NCBI GenBank assembly: GCA_977006965.1
Contig: OZ345358.1
Coordinates: 1,116,001 to 1,180,000 of the forward strand
Reading direction: 5' to 3'
Length of the DNA stretch: 64,000 bases
Origin: Phymatolithon calcareum
Taxonomy: Eukaryota > Rhodophyta > Florideophyceae > Hapalidiales
Positions 22,269 to 32,730 of the stretch are shown piece after piece. The position numbers and the translations under genes are program-made. How positions within the stretch are numbered: position 1 is the first letter of the stretch; every line of letters starts with the position of its first letter. Below the pieces are notes generated by a model, which made no database searches, was not told the origin of the DNA, and saw nothing but the letters and a program-made list of their open reading frames with translations.

Positions 22269-22487
22269 GGCTTAGTCCTCAGGCGTTGATGGCATGTCTC
22301 GGAGACGGCGTCAGGTTCGATTACATCGAAGAGGTGCGGATGATTCCGATGGTTACAGGGAAGCGGAACAGGCCCCAGAATCGGAAGAAGAGGAAGAGAG
22401 GCTCGGACTAGGTGGGGGAGATTTGACCATGAGGTAGTTGTGCGAATGCGTTTGGTTGATTATGAATCGTGAATAGTGATAACGAGT

Positions 22488-25031
22488 TTAGCAGAGATTT
22501 AAAAATTGTGTTGCGAACAGATAGTTCGGTGCGCTTTGGATAAAGTCATGTGTGGTAGGATTCCCGATACCATTGTGTTGTTCAATGTTTTGAAAACAAA
22601 AGGATTGACTTTTGGTGAGCGCGTCTGGTAGATTCTGAGATCCAGTTATCCACTGCATAACTGATATATCCCCAGCCTCAAATGAATCACGAAGACGAGA
22701 TACAGTAGGACGAAGACGATAATCACGACCCTCGTGTAACGTAGTGATCGTGGAGTGTAGACCATACGAATCGACGGTGAGAACTAGTGGCATTTGCTTG
22801 TGCAGAGATATGATGACCGACATGCATTCCACTAACAGAAGCGAGCGGTCGGCAGACTCTGCAGCGGCAAGTATTTCGGCGCCAACGGAGGAAAACTATA
22901 TCCGCGACTGCTTGCAACTGTGCCAATCGAGAACGTGGTACACAGAGCGGTCATGATGGGGAATGTATAATCCCGTGATAAATCCTGTTTGACCGTAAGA
23001 GGATGTTCCAGTACTGGCATCAGAGAAGGAAAGAAGCGAGATAGACTGGAAAGATGACTGGTCTAGAAGAGGAGTCGGTAGCGAATTATAGAGGAGGGCT
23101 GGCGAAAGCTGACGAAGTTGATGGAACGCATAGTTTGCTCACTTCAAGTGTTTGACACGAAGACTCCCAACATTCTGCTGGAGTTTACTGGAAGCAAGTG
23201 ATGCTTGAGGAAGAACTCCATGGCCTATGTAGTTAAGCTTACCTGTGAGGCTTTGAAAAGACGTGAGCTCAGCGGGAGTGCATACATCTTCGTGCTGCTT
23301 TCGACGAGTGTGCGGAATACCCAATGGAGAAATTGTGCTCATGAACTCGATCATGGAAACACGGACACTATAGTCGTCAGATTGCTCAATCAGCAGTCTG
23401 TTGAACAGCAATTTGCGCTCTGCAACGAAGCGACCAATTATAAAGCGCATTGAAATAGCGTCTTTGAATCTTTGAATTTCTTTTGGACTTCCGGCGAAGA
23501 GTAGATCGTCAACTACCTTTGCAATGAGCAGGACAATTTTGGAGTGGTTTTCTCTTAGAATAAACAGCTGCGGGACACCTGGAATGGTTTCCAATCCATA
23601 CTCGGACACCCAGTCTTCCACACAGAGCTGCCAGAGACGTCCTGACTCGACAAGACCATAGGCAGGTTTGATGAGCTTCCAGACTTCATCAATATATTCT
23701 GGCCAACCTTTTGGTGGGCGCATGTATATGTCTCGCTGAAGCGTTCCTGCTTGTAGATAAGCCCCAGAGATATCGATGGTTGCAAGCCTGAAATGCATAA
23801 GCGCAGCCAGAGAAAGGAGTATCCGTATTACAGAAAACTGTGCCGTTGAAGAGTCTTTCTGAAGCTCTTCCTTTCCCTTATCGCGATTTACGTGTGGAAC
23901 GAGTCTGCATTTCAGCTTCAGCTTGCCTTGGACACCATCGTTCTTGATTTCGAAGAAGTGATGGGAACTGATTATGTTGGATCCCCGTGGCACGTGTCGA
24001 ATGCTTACCGGAATAAAGGCTCCTTTATCGACTTAGTTGCTCTTTTCTTTTGCAATTGCCTTATCGAGAATCCATCTCGGTGCGAACTGCAATTTAGTTT
24101 CTGAGACAGGAGAGAGTCCTATGATTTCTCTTATTCTCTGAAGTATCCGTTGTTCAGAAGATTCCAAAGAACAAGGAATTTCATTAGGACGTCTTGACGG
24201 ATACTCTCCAATGTCTTTGGACTGATCGAAGGCGGTTGAAACAGTGCCGATATCCATGGAGGGGACATTCAACTTCTTATCAGATAAGGAAACGGAACCG
24301 AAGAAAGAGCAGGAAAGAGGATGCAGGGACCATAGAGCGTGTTCCTCTTGAACAGAAGAGCTGTCGGAATCCCCAGTGTTATTTTCGGGACTTGAAATTG
24401 GGTCATTAATCACTGGTACCGGATTTGGGTCATCATCGGGGCCAACGAAAGAAAGTTCTCCGAGCTCAAGGAGGTCGAGCTCGTGAAGAAGTGAGGAGGA
24501 TGGAGCCAGACGAATGTCTTCGTATGCCACTTGGAAGGGCCGACCCTTGAGCTTTGAAGTATTGCAGATGAGCGCAAAATACTTTTCTGCTTTGAGGACG
24601 AAACCAAGATGCCATTTTCGAAATTTTGTCTCTTTCTTGAAATAGTAAACCGGGGTCTGTGGCGTTAGGATGTGTTGGCCAACCGGATGAACGTTCTTTG
24701 TGGTTAAGAGAAAGCTGAGAGCTCTGCGTGCAACCTGTTCGTGATGTGATGTGACTATCGTGTCGTTGAGCGCACTCTTTGGTAGACCACAGGGAGATGG
24801 AGTGTATCCTCTAGCGAGCTCAAAGCTGCTCAGGATCTTTCCACCATGAAGGACGTTTTTGAGGAAAGTATCGCTTGAGAGAATCTCATAGTCTGACTTG
24901 TAAATTCCTCGCACGCTGCAAAGATGCTGTTCGTCTTTGATTAAACGCTGGACAAAGAGTCGGATGGTAGCGTCACCGGATTCGACGGAGCCAATCTTGT
25001 TGTGCCGTCGTGCAGGTCTCGGATCAAATGA
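22488..25031 (-). pseudogene. integrase C-terminus, reverse transcriptase and RNase H, left arm of element B
   Basis: One reading frame runs through this stretch, broken by TAA (24,033), TGA (23,139) and TAG (about 22,904). RT motifs include ATIDISGAYLQAG, KPAYGLVESGRLW and the catalytic VVDDLLFAG. RNase H has SFSDAS, GAEILAAAE, LTVDSYGL and GSQNLPDALTK, the copia-type set. Upstream, an integrase C-terminal domain and an acidic linker occupy 24,100-25,030. The TAA is shared with the right arm; the TGA and TAG are private. Catalytic residues are otherwise intact. Confidence 0.88.
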
Positions 25032-25526
25032 TTAGTGCTGGAATGTGCAGATGTATCTAATAACCTCATTGTTAAACTCTGGATCTCCGGAAATGGTTCG
25101 AGGTGGACCATACACATTGAACCAGTGCGTAATAACCATTTTGAACACAACGTCCATATCACGTGAAGACAGGAGGACCGTAGCAGAAAAGCCAGTTGCA
25201 ACGTCTTTCATGTGAAGAATGAGAAGGTTTCCAAGCTCTTGAACGTACATGAAGTCAAGCTGGAGGTGTTCATTGAAGGTAGCAAGGATCTTGTTTAAGG
25301 ATACCTTTTTCGCATTTAGCGGACTCCAGTCTGTTTGCAACTAGTGCAATTTGCATATGCCCAGTGCATTTTGAAGGATAGGAGTGTAAATTCCAGCTCG
25401 TTTACATATCTCACGCATGTCTCGGACAGTGAGGTGTGTGTAAACGTGGAGCTTTGTTGCGAAGTTTCGGGCGACTTTTGAGTCGGAAATGCTCGGGTAG
25501 GATGAGGAAGTGGAAGAAAGAATGAC
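25032..25526 (-). pseudogene. integrase catalytic region, left arm of element B
   Basis: The same frame as protease and RT. LDFMYVQELG carries the first catalytic Asp and ISGDPEFNNE the second; the Glu follows in KIGSVES after the TAA at 25,032. A TAG mirrors 29,830, and the CxxC of the zinc finger (NCTSC) reads in another frame. Integrase is therefore broken in the same way in both arms. Confidence 0.75.
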
Positions 25527-26000
25527 TTAAATGCCTTCGATCGGGATGGAACAAGGTACAAATAATTCCGAAGTGTGTTTTTGTCTCCTGAAGTACATCA
25601 AGCGGTGAGGAGACAGATTGGGAACATTGGACGGAATTTCGAGCAGATTTTGGTCCCCGAACAAATTGGATCGAGAAAGTATATGAATACCAAGAAGCAA
25701 AGGACCATCACCTTTTGTGAGATAGAAAGGCAGCTGGACATTTCGACAATTGAGATCTGTGGTATTGAGCTTCCACAAAACTATGGTCAGCTTGGGATCA
25801 CTGCCTTCCGGACCGTAGGCATGGTAGAATGGAGCACAATCAAGAGGATGTAGAACAAGATCAATTCCCATAGCAATACAAAGGGCAGCAGCAGATTCGA
25901 TTCCGCCGACACTACGCGGACAACCGATGTCAAGGACTGGATTTGGATCCAGGAGGGATGGGCAAACGTCGGATGGGGCTCCAACGCCAGATCTTAGGCA
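25527..26000 (-). pseudogene. aspartic protease, left arm of element B
   Basis: LDPNPVLDIGCPRSVGG carries the active site as D-I-G, and LPFYLTKGDGPLLLGIHIL is the typical second half of a copia protease. The frame ends in TAA at 25,527. The right-arm counterpart is 29,173-29,646 and appears identical. Confidence 0.75.
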
Positions 26001-27333
26001 TGTCTGTGCTTGGAAGGGTTGGAGCCCATTCGAAAATGCTGGTCTTGTTCAGAGCTTGATCGATCCTTTTTCTCAGCAGGATTATCGTACCCGCCTTGAG
26101 TGCGGATCTGCTTCGTGACAAACGATGGTTGAGGACAAGAATCATGTCCACGTTTGTGCTTTGAGGAGCCACAGTCGTAGCAGAATGATGCAGAACCACT
26201 TGGTCCGACACGAGGAGGACGTGTCGAGCGATTGTTTCGGCGCTTCCCAATACGCCCTTGCACTCGTGAGGGAAGTGAGGGTCTCTGCTGCGTGGATGTT
26301 TTGCGATTTTGAAGGCTAGATTCGCGATTCTTGGTCTGCGAATTCTCGATGAAGAGTTAAACACCAGTAGGGCCCTATTTTCCCTCTGACCGATAAGATT
26401 TTCGATCTCTGCAGGGGTCATCGAAACGGATGGTTTCGGTGAGGAGTAAATGTTGCTCAAGACTGCAACAGCGTCATCAAGATGAAGATGGCATCGGGTT
26501 CCGGAACTGAAATGCATCTGATTGGCGGCCTTATCAGATGGCTTATTCAATTCTTTGATGCTTTTCGCAACAGACACTAGATCGCTCACTAATTCGTTTA
26601 GTTTGGATCGAACGTGAACTGCTTTGCGAGCTGCTTTCTGGAGGGTGTCCTTCTTATAGATCTTCAAGGATCGATCCTCCCGAAGCTCTTTAAGCTGACC
26701 TAAAATGTGGTCAACCTTCGAATGATCTGCAGGACTGAGACGAAGAGAGGGATCAGGTTCGTTCCGCTTGCGGGACTCGGCGAACCCGATCAACTGAAGC
26801 TTAGCACTAGTTAGGGTATCCTCGCTCAGTGAAGCATTAATGAGCAGTGTGATCGCCAGAACTTTCCCAACTTGGGACGAGGCAGATGTTCCTGCGTGCA
26901 TTAGATGCTCAGCTGCAAGACCACGGAACCTGGAGACGAAGGTCTGAAGATCCTCTCCCTTACGACGACGGCAGCTTGTGACCGCATGGAAGGAAGCTAT
27001 CAGTCTGGTGACGACTGCAATAGGTGGATCAACAGCAATTATGTTGACTATTTCCCTTACAGCTTCAATTTGGTCTTCCTGATCGAAATCTTCAAGGCCA
27101 TGAGAATGAGCCTCATCGACGATAGTCTTCTGAGCCGTGGGCAGACCTCGATCGTATAGCTGACGAGCGAATACGGTCTGGTAGACGCGGTCTGTGCCCT
27201 TCTTTGCGGCTTCCGAGATGGTGGTCACCCATCTAGACATCTCGCGACGCCAGACCTCCATGTCCTCGGTTGGACTGAACATGGGAGGGTCTGTAGGCGA
27301 ATGACCTTTCGAGGAACCAGGCGCTGGGCCCAT
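25930..27333 (-). CDS. Gag, left arm of element B
   Basis: A 467-codon frame, protein-identical to the right-arm copy. The capsid-like region spans about residues 25-220 (RWVTTISEAAKKG, FVSRFRGLAAEHL), followed by a Lys-rich helical stretch. A zinc-knuckle-like CYDCGSSKHKRGHDSC is in a second frame at about 26,100-26,200, so the last 130 or so residues of the long frame are probably not the true Gag end. The start ATG lies 3 bp from the 5' LTR, inside the primer-binding site. Confidence 0.75.
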   Translation of the reverse strand: MGPAPGSSKGHSPTDPPMFSPTEDMEVWRREMSRWVTTISEAAKKGTDRVYQTVFARQLYDRGLPTAQKTIVDEAHSHGLEDFDQEDQIEAVREIVNIIAVDPPIAVVTRLIASFHAVTSCRRRKGEDLQTFVSRFRGLAAEHLMHAGTSASSQVGKVLAITLLINASLSEDTLTSAKLQLIGFAESRKRNEPDPSLRLSPADHSKVDHILGQLKELREDRSLKIYKKDTLQKAARKAVHVRSKLNELVSDLVSVAKSIKELNKPSDKAANQMHFSSGTRCHLHLDDAVAVLSNIYSSPKPSVSMTPAEIENLIGQRENRALLVFNSSSRIRRPRIANLAFKIAKHPRSRDPHFPHECKGVLGSAETIARHVLLVSDQVVLHHSATTVAPQSTNVDMILVLNHRLSRSRSALKAGTIILLRKRIDQALNKTSIFEWAPTLPSTDMPKIWRWSPIRRLPIPPGSKSSP

Positions 27334-27336
27334 AAC

Positions 27337-27581
27337 TGTAGTAGGTAGTACGACGTGTACGTGCGGTAGCGAGCGCCTGTATCGGAAGGCTGTGTTGGAG
27401 TGGGGAGAGCGCGCGCGCAGATGGCAAAACGAAAGGGTACGAAAATACCCCCCAGACCCCCTGCCTCACTCTCCTGTCTGGGTTCCTCCTTTTACTGCTG
27501 GGAAAATCCGGGAGATTACGAAGGGAGATGTGGAAGAATGTGATTGGCCATATAGTGACCAATGGCGAATAGGAAGATACA
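27337..27581 (-). repeat. 5' LTR of left arm, element B (8 bp short)
   Basis: It is identical to the adjoining inverted LTR at 27,584-27,836 until 11 bp from its outer end. There GCGGTGCT is missing before the terminal ACA. If those 8 bp were present, the centre would be a perfect palindrome around CTACACGTGTAG. Confidence 0.9.
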
Positions 27582-27583
27582 CG

Positions 27584-27836
27584 TGTAGCACCGCACCTTC
27601 CTATTCGCCATTGGTCACTATATGGCCAATCACATTCTTCCACATCTCCCTTCGTAATCTCCCGGATTTTCCCAGCAGTAAAAGGAGGAACCCAGACAGG
27701 AGAGTGAGGCAGGGGGTCTGGGGGGTATTTTCGTACCCTTTCGTTTTGCCATCTGCGCGCGCGCTCTCCCCACTCCAACACAGCCTTCCGATACAGGCGC
27801 TCGCTACCGCACGTACACGTCGTACTACCTACTACA
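27584..27836 (+). repeat. 5' LTR of right arm, element B
   Basis: A 253-bp LTR starting TGTAGCACCGC and ending CCTACTACA, giving 5-bp terminal inverted repeats TGTAG/CTACA. Confidence 0.92.
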
Positions 27837-27850
27837 GTTATGGGCCCAGC
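27837..27850 (+). promoter_or_regulatory. primer-binding site for initiator-tRNA-Met half molecule
   Basis: GTTATGGGCCCAGC directly follows the LTR. It is the reverse complement of the anticodon arm of eukaryotic initiator tRNA-Met (GCTGGGCCCATAAC), the half-tRNA priming known from Drosophila copia. The gag ATG (27,840) lies inside it. The same site occurs at 27,323-27,336 on the minus strand. Confidence 0.8.
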
Positions 27851-29243
27851 GCCTGGTTCCTCGAAAGGTCATTCGCCTACAGACCCTCCCATGTTCAGTC
27901 CAACCGAGGACATGGAGGTCTGGCGTCGCGAGATGTCTAGATGGGTGACCACCATCTCGGAAGCCGCAAAGAAGGGCACAGACCGCGTCTACCAGACCGT
28001 ATTCGCTCGTCAGCTATACGATCGAGGTCTGCCCACGGCTCAGAAGACTATCGTCGATGAGGCTCATTCTCATGGCCTTGAAGATTTCGATCAGGAAGAC
28101 CAAATTGAAGCTGTAAGGGAAATAGTCAACATAATTGCTGTTGATCCACCTATTGCAGTCGTCACCAGACTGATAGCTTCCTTCCATGCGGTCACAAGCT
28201 GCCGTCGTCGTAAGGGAGAGGATCTTCAGACCTTCGTCTCCAGGTTCCGTGGTCTTGCAGCTGAGCATCTAATGCACGCAGGAACATCTGCCTCGTCCCA
28301 AGTTGGGAAAGTTCTGGCGATCACACTGCTCATTAATGCTTCACTGAGCGAGGATACCCTAACTAGTGCTAAGCTTCAGTTGATCGGGTTCGCCGAGTCC
28401 CGCAAGCGGAACGAACCTGATCCCTCTCTTCGTCTCAGTCCTGCAGATCATTCGAAGGTTGACCACATTTTAGGTCAGCTTAAAGAGCTTCGGGAGGATC
28501 GATCCTTGAAGATCTATAAGAAGGACACCCTCCAGAAAGCAGCTCGCAAAGCAGTTCACGTTCGATCCAAACTAAACGAATTAGTGAGCGATCTAGTGTC
28601 TGTTGCGAAAAGCATCAAAGAATTGAATAAGCCATCTGATAAGGCCGCCAATCAGATGCATTTCAGTTCCGGAACCCGATGCCATCTTCATCTTGATGAC
28701 GCTGTTGCAGTCTTGAGCAACATTTACTCCTCACCGAAACCATCCGTTTCGATGACCCCTGCAGAGATCGAAAATCTTATCGGTCAGAGGGAAAATAGGG
28801 CCCTACTGGTGTTTAACTCTTCATCGAGAATTCGCAGACCAAGAATCGCGAATCTAGCCTTCAAAATCGCAAAACATCCACGCAGCAGAGACCCTCACTT
28901 CCCTCACGAGTGCAAGGGCGTATTGGGAAGCGCCGAAACAATCGCTCGACACGTCCTCCTCGTGTCGGACCAAGTGGTTCTGCATCATTCTGCTACGACT
29001 GTGGCTCCTCAAAGCACAAACGTGGACATGATTCTTGTCCTCAACCATCGTTTGTCACGAAGCAGATCCGCACTCAAGGCGGGTACGATAATCCTGCTGA
29101 GAAAAAGGATCGATCAAGCTCTGAACAAGACCAGCATTTTCGAATGGGCTCCAACCCTTCCAAGCACAGACATGCCTAAGATCTGGCGTTGGAGCCCCAT
29201 CCGACGTTTGCCCATCCCTCCTGGATCCAAATCCAGTCCTTGA
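27840..29243 (+). CDS. Gag, right arm of element B
   Basis: This is a protein-identical mirror copy of the left-arm Gag: a 467-codon frame, with the zinc knuckle in a second frame at about 28,979-29,045. The identity extends to all overlapping frames, so the nucleotide sequences are essentially the same. That is unexpected, because other parts of the arms differ by several percent. Confidence 0.75.
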   Translation: MGPAPGSSKGHSPTDPPMFSPTEDMEVWRREMSRWVTTISEAAKKGTDRVYQTVFARQLYDRGLPTAQKTIVDEAHSHGLEDFDQEDQIEAVREIVNIIAVDPPIAVVTRLIASFHAVTSCRRRKGEDLQTFVSRFRGLAAEHLMHAGTSASSQVGKVLAITLLINASLSEDTLTSAKLQLIGFAESRKRNEPDPSLRLSPADHSKVDHILGQLKELREDRSLKIYKKDTLQKAARKAVHVRSKLNELVSDLVSVAKSIKELNKPSDKAANQMHFSSGTRCHLHLDDAVAVLSNIYSSPKPSVSMTPAEIENLIGQRENRALLVFNSSSRIRRPRIANLAFKIAKHPRSRDPHFPHECKGVLGSAETIARHVLLVSDQVVLHHSATTVAPQSTNVDMILVLNHRLSRSRSALKAGTIILLRKRIDQALNKTSIFEWAPTLPSTDMPKIWRWSPIRRLPIPPGSKSSP

Positions 29244-29646
29244 CATCGGTTGTCCGCGTAGTGTCGGCGGAATCGAATCTGCTGCTGCCCTTTGTATTGC
29301 TATGGGAATTGATCTTGTTCTACATCCTCTTGATTGTGCTCCATTCTACCATGCCTACGGTCCGGAAGGCAGTGATCCCAAGCTGACCATAGTTTTGTGG
29401 AAGCTCAATACCACAGATCTCAATTGTCGAAATGTCCAGCTGCCTTTCTATCTCACAAAAGGTGATGGTCCTTTGCTTCTTGGTATTCATATACTTTCTC
29501 GATCCAATTTGTTCGGGGACCAAAATCTGCTCGAAATTCCGTCCAATGTTCCCAATCTGTCTCCTCACCGCTTGATGTACTTCAGGAGACAAAAACACAC
29601 TTCGGAATTATTTGTACCTTGTTCCATCCCGATCGAAGGCATTTAA
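29173..29646 (+). pseudogene. aspartic protease, right arm of element B
   Basis: The mirror copy of 25,527-26,000, with VLDIGCPRS as the active site. The frame continues into integrase after an in-frame TAA at 29,644. Confidence 0.75.
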
Positions 29647-30240
29647 GTCATTCTTTCTTCCACTTCCTCATCCTACCCGAGCATTTCCGACTCAAAAGTC
29701 GCCCGAAACTTCGCAACAAAGCTCCACGTTTACACACACCTCACTGTCCGAGACATGCGTGAGATATGTAAACGAGCTGGAATTTACACTCCTATCCTTC
29801 AAAATGCACTGGGCATATGCAAATTGCACTAGTTGCAAACAGACTGGAGTCCGCTAAATGCGAAAAAGGTATCCTTAAACAAGATCCTTGCTACCTTCAA
29901 TGAACACCTCCAGCTTGACTTCATGTACGTTCAAGAGCTTGGAAACCTTCTCATTCTTCACATGAAAGACGTTGCAACTGGCTTTTCTGCTACGGTCCTC
30001 CTGTCTTCACGTGATATGGACGTTGTGTTCAAAATGGTTATTACGCACTGGTTCAATGTGTATGGTCCACCTCGAACCATTTCCGGAGATCCAGAGTTTA
30101 ACAATGAGGTTATTAGATACATCTGCACATTCCAGCACTAATCATTTGATCCGAGACCTGCACGACGGCACAACAAGATTGGCTCCGTCGAATCCGGTGA
30201 CGCTACCATCCGACTCTTTGTCCAGCGTTTAATCAAAGAC
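29647..30240 (+). pseudogene. integrase, right arm of element B
   Basis: Same frame as the protease. The zinc-finger histidines are in LHVYTHLT; the cysteine pair CTSC reads in another frame. TAG at 29,830 and TAA at 30,139 interrupt it. Catalytic Asp residues are in LDFMYV and SGDPEF, and the Glu in GSVES after the second stop. The same lesions occur in the left arm. Confidence 0.75.
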
Positions 30241-32654
30241 GAACAGCATCTTCGCAGCGTGCGAGGAATTTACAAGTCAGACTATGAGATTCTCTCAAGC
30301 GATACTTTCCTCAAAAACGTCCTTCATGGTGGAAAGATCCTGAGCAGCTTTGAGCTCGCTAGAGGATACACTCCATCTCCCTGTGGTCTACCAAAGAGTG
30401 CGCTCAACGACACGATAGTCACATCGCATCACGAACAGGTTGCACGCAGAGCTCTCAGCTTTCTCTTAACCACAAAGAACGTTCATCCGGTTGGCCAACA
30501 CATCCTAACGCCACAGACCCCGGTTTACTATTTCAAGAAAGAGACAAAATTTCGAAAATGGCATCTTGGTTTCGTCCTCAAAGCAGAAAAGTATTTTGCG
30601 CTCATCTGCAATACTTCAAAGCTCAAGGGTCGGCCCTTCCAAGTGGCATACGAAGACATTCGTCTGGCTCCATCCTCCTCACTTCTTCACGAGCTCGACC
30701 TCCTTGAGCTCGGAGAACTTTCTTTCGTTGGCCCCGATGATGACCCAAATCCGGTACCAGTGATTAATGACCCAATTTCAAGTCCCGAAAATAACACTGG
30801 GGATTCCGACAGCTTTTCTGTTCAAGAGGAACACGCTCTATGGTCCCTGCATCCTCTTTCCTGCTCTTTCTTCGGTTCCGTTTCCTTATCTGATAAGAAG
30901 GTGAATGTCCCCTCCATGGATATCGGCACTGTTTCAACCGCCTTCGATCAGACCAAAGACATTGGAGAATATCTGTAAAGACGTCCTAATGAAATTCCTT
31001 GTTCTTTGGAATCTTCTGAACAACGGATACTTCAGAGAATAAGAGAAATCATAGGACTCTCTCCTGTCTCAGAAACTAAATTGCAGTTCGCACCGAGATG
31101 GATTCTCGATAAGGCAATTGCAAAAGAAAAGAGCAACTAAGTCTATAAAGGAGCCTTTATTCCGGTAAGCATTTGACACGTGCCACGGGGATCCAACATA
31201 ATCAGCTCCCATCACTTATTCGAAATCAAGAACGACGGTATCCAAGGCAAGCTGAAGCTGAAATGCAGACTCGTTCCACACGTAAATCGCGGCAATTAAA
31301 AGGAAGAGCTTCAGAAAGACTCTTCAACGGCACAGTTTTCTGTAATACGGATACTCCTTTCTCCGGCTGTGCTTATGCATTTCAGGCTTGCAACCACCGA
31401 TATCTCTGGGGCCTATCTAAAAGCAGGAACGCTTCAGCGCGACATACACATGCGCCCACCAAAAGGTTGGTCGGACTATATTGATGAAGTCTGGAAGCTC
31501 ATCAAACCTTCCTATGGTCTTGTCGAGTCAGGACGTCTCTGGGAGCTCTGCGTGAAAGACTGGATGTCCGAGTATGGATGGGAAACCATTCCAGGTGTCC
31601 CGCAGCTGTTTATTCTAATAGACAACCACTCCAAAATTGTCCTGCTCATTGCAAAGTTAGTTGACGATCTACTCTTCGCCGGAAGTCCAAAAGAAATTCA
31701 CAGACTCAAAGACGCTATTTCATGCGCTTTATAATTGGTCGCTTCGTTGCAGAGCGCAAATTTCTGTTCAACAGACTGTTGATTGAGCAATCTGACGACT
31801 ATAGTGTCCGTGTTTCCATGATCGAGTTCATGAGCACAATTTCTCCATTGGACATTCCGCACACTCGTCGAAAGCAGCACGAAGATTTATGCACTCTCGC
31901 TGAGCTCACGTCTTTTTAAAGCCTCACGGGGAAGCTTAACTACATAGGCCATGGAGTTCTTCCTCAAGCATCACTTGCTTCCAGCAAACTCCAGCAGAAT
32001 GTTGAGAGTCTACGTGTCAAACACTTGAAGGGAGCAAACTATGCGTTCCATCAACTTCGTCAGGTTTCGCCAGCCCTCCTCTATAATTCGCTACCGACTC
32101 CTCTCCTAGACCACTTATCTTTCCAGTCTATCTCGCTTCTTTCCTTCTCTGATGCCAGAACTGGAACATCCTCTTTCGGTCAAACAGGATTTATCACGGG
32201 ATTATACATTCCCCATCATGACCGCTCTGTGTACCACGTTCTCGATTGGCACAGTTGCAAGCAGTCGCGGATATCTTTTTCCTCCGTTGGCGCCGAAATA
32301 CTTGCCGCTGCAGAGTCTGCCGACGGCTGGCTTCTGTTAGTGGAATGCATGTCGGTCATCATATCTCCGCACAAGCAAATTCCACTAGTTCTCACCGTCG
32401 ATTCGTATGGTCTACACTCCACGATAACTACGTTACACGAGGGTCGTGATTATCGTCTTCGTCCTACTGTATCTAGTCTTCGTGATTCATTTGAGGCTGG
32501 GGATATATCAGTTATGCAGTGGATAACTGGATCTCAGAATCTACCAGACGCGCTCACCAAAGTCAATCCTGTTGTTTCAAATCCTCCCACACATGACTTT
32601 ATCCAAAGCGCACCGAACTATCTGTTCGCAACACAATTTGTAAATCTCTGCTAA
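30241..32654 (+). pseudogene. integrase C-terminus, RT and RNase H, right arm of element B
   Basis: The mirror of 22,488-25,031 with different damage. TAA at 30,976, TAA at 31,138 (shared with the left arm), a further TAA near 31,297, a 1-nt deletion near 31,725 and a TAA near 31,917. RT motifs ATTDISGAYLKAG and LVDDLLFAG remain. RNase H (32,025-32,654) is open and carries SFSDART, GAEILAAAE, LTVDSYGL and GSQNLPDALTK. Confidence 0.85.
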
Positions 32655-32730
32655 ACTCGTTATCACTATTCACGATTCATAATCAACCAAACGCATTCGC
32701 ACAACTACCTCATGATCAAATCTCCCCCAC

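Noticed and set aside
27233-27940. Two overlapping 182-codon frames through the palindrome centre
   Set aside because: They read the inverted LTRs on opposite strands and differ only at the junction; they are products of LTR sequence, not genes.
29644-31140. Alternative genetic code with TAA/TAG read as sense, to explain in-frame stops in element B pol
   Set aside because: Element A has an 832-codon pol frame with no internal stop, and the private stops of element B arms replace ordinary sense codons in the other arm, so these are mutations.
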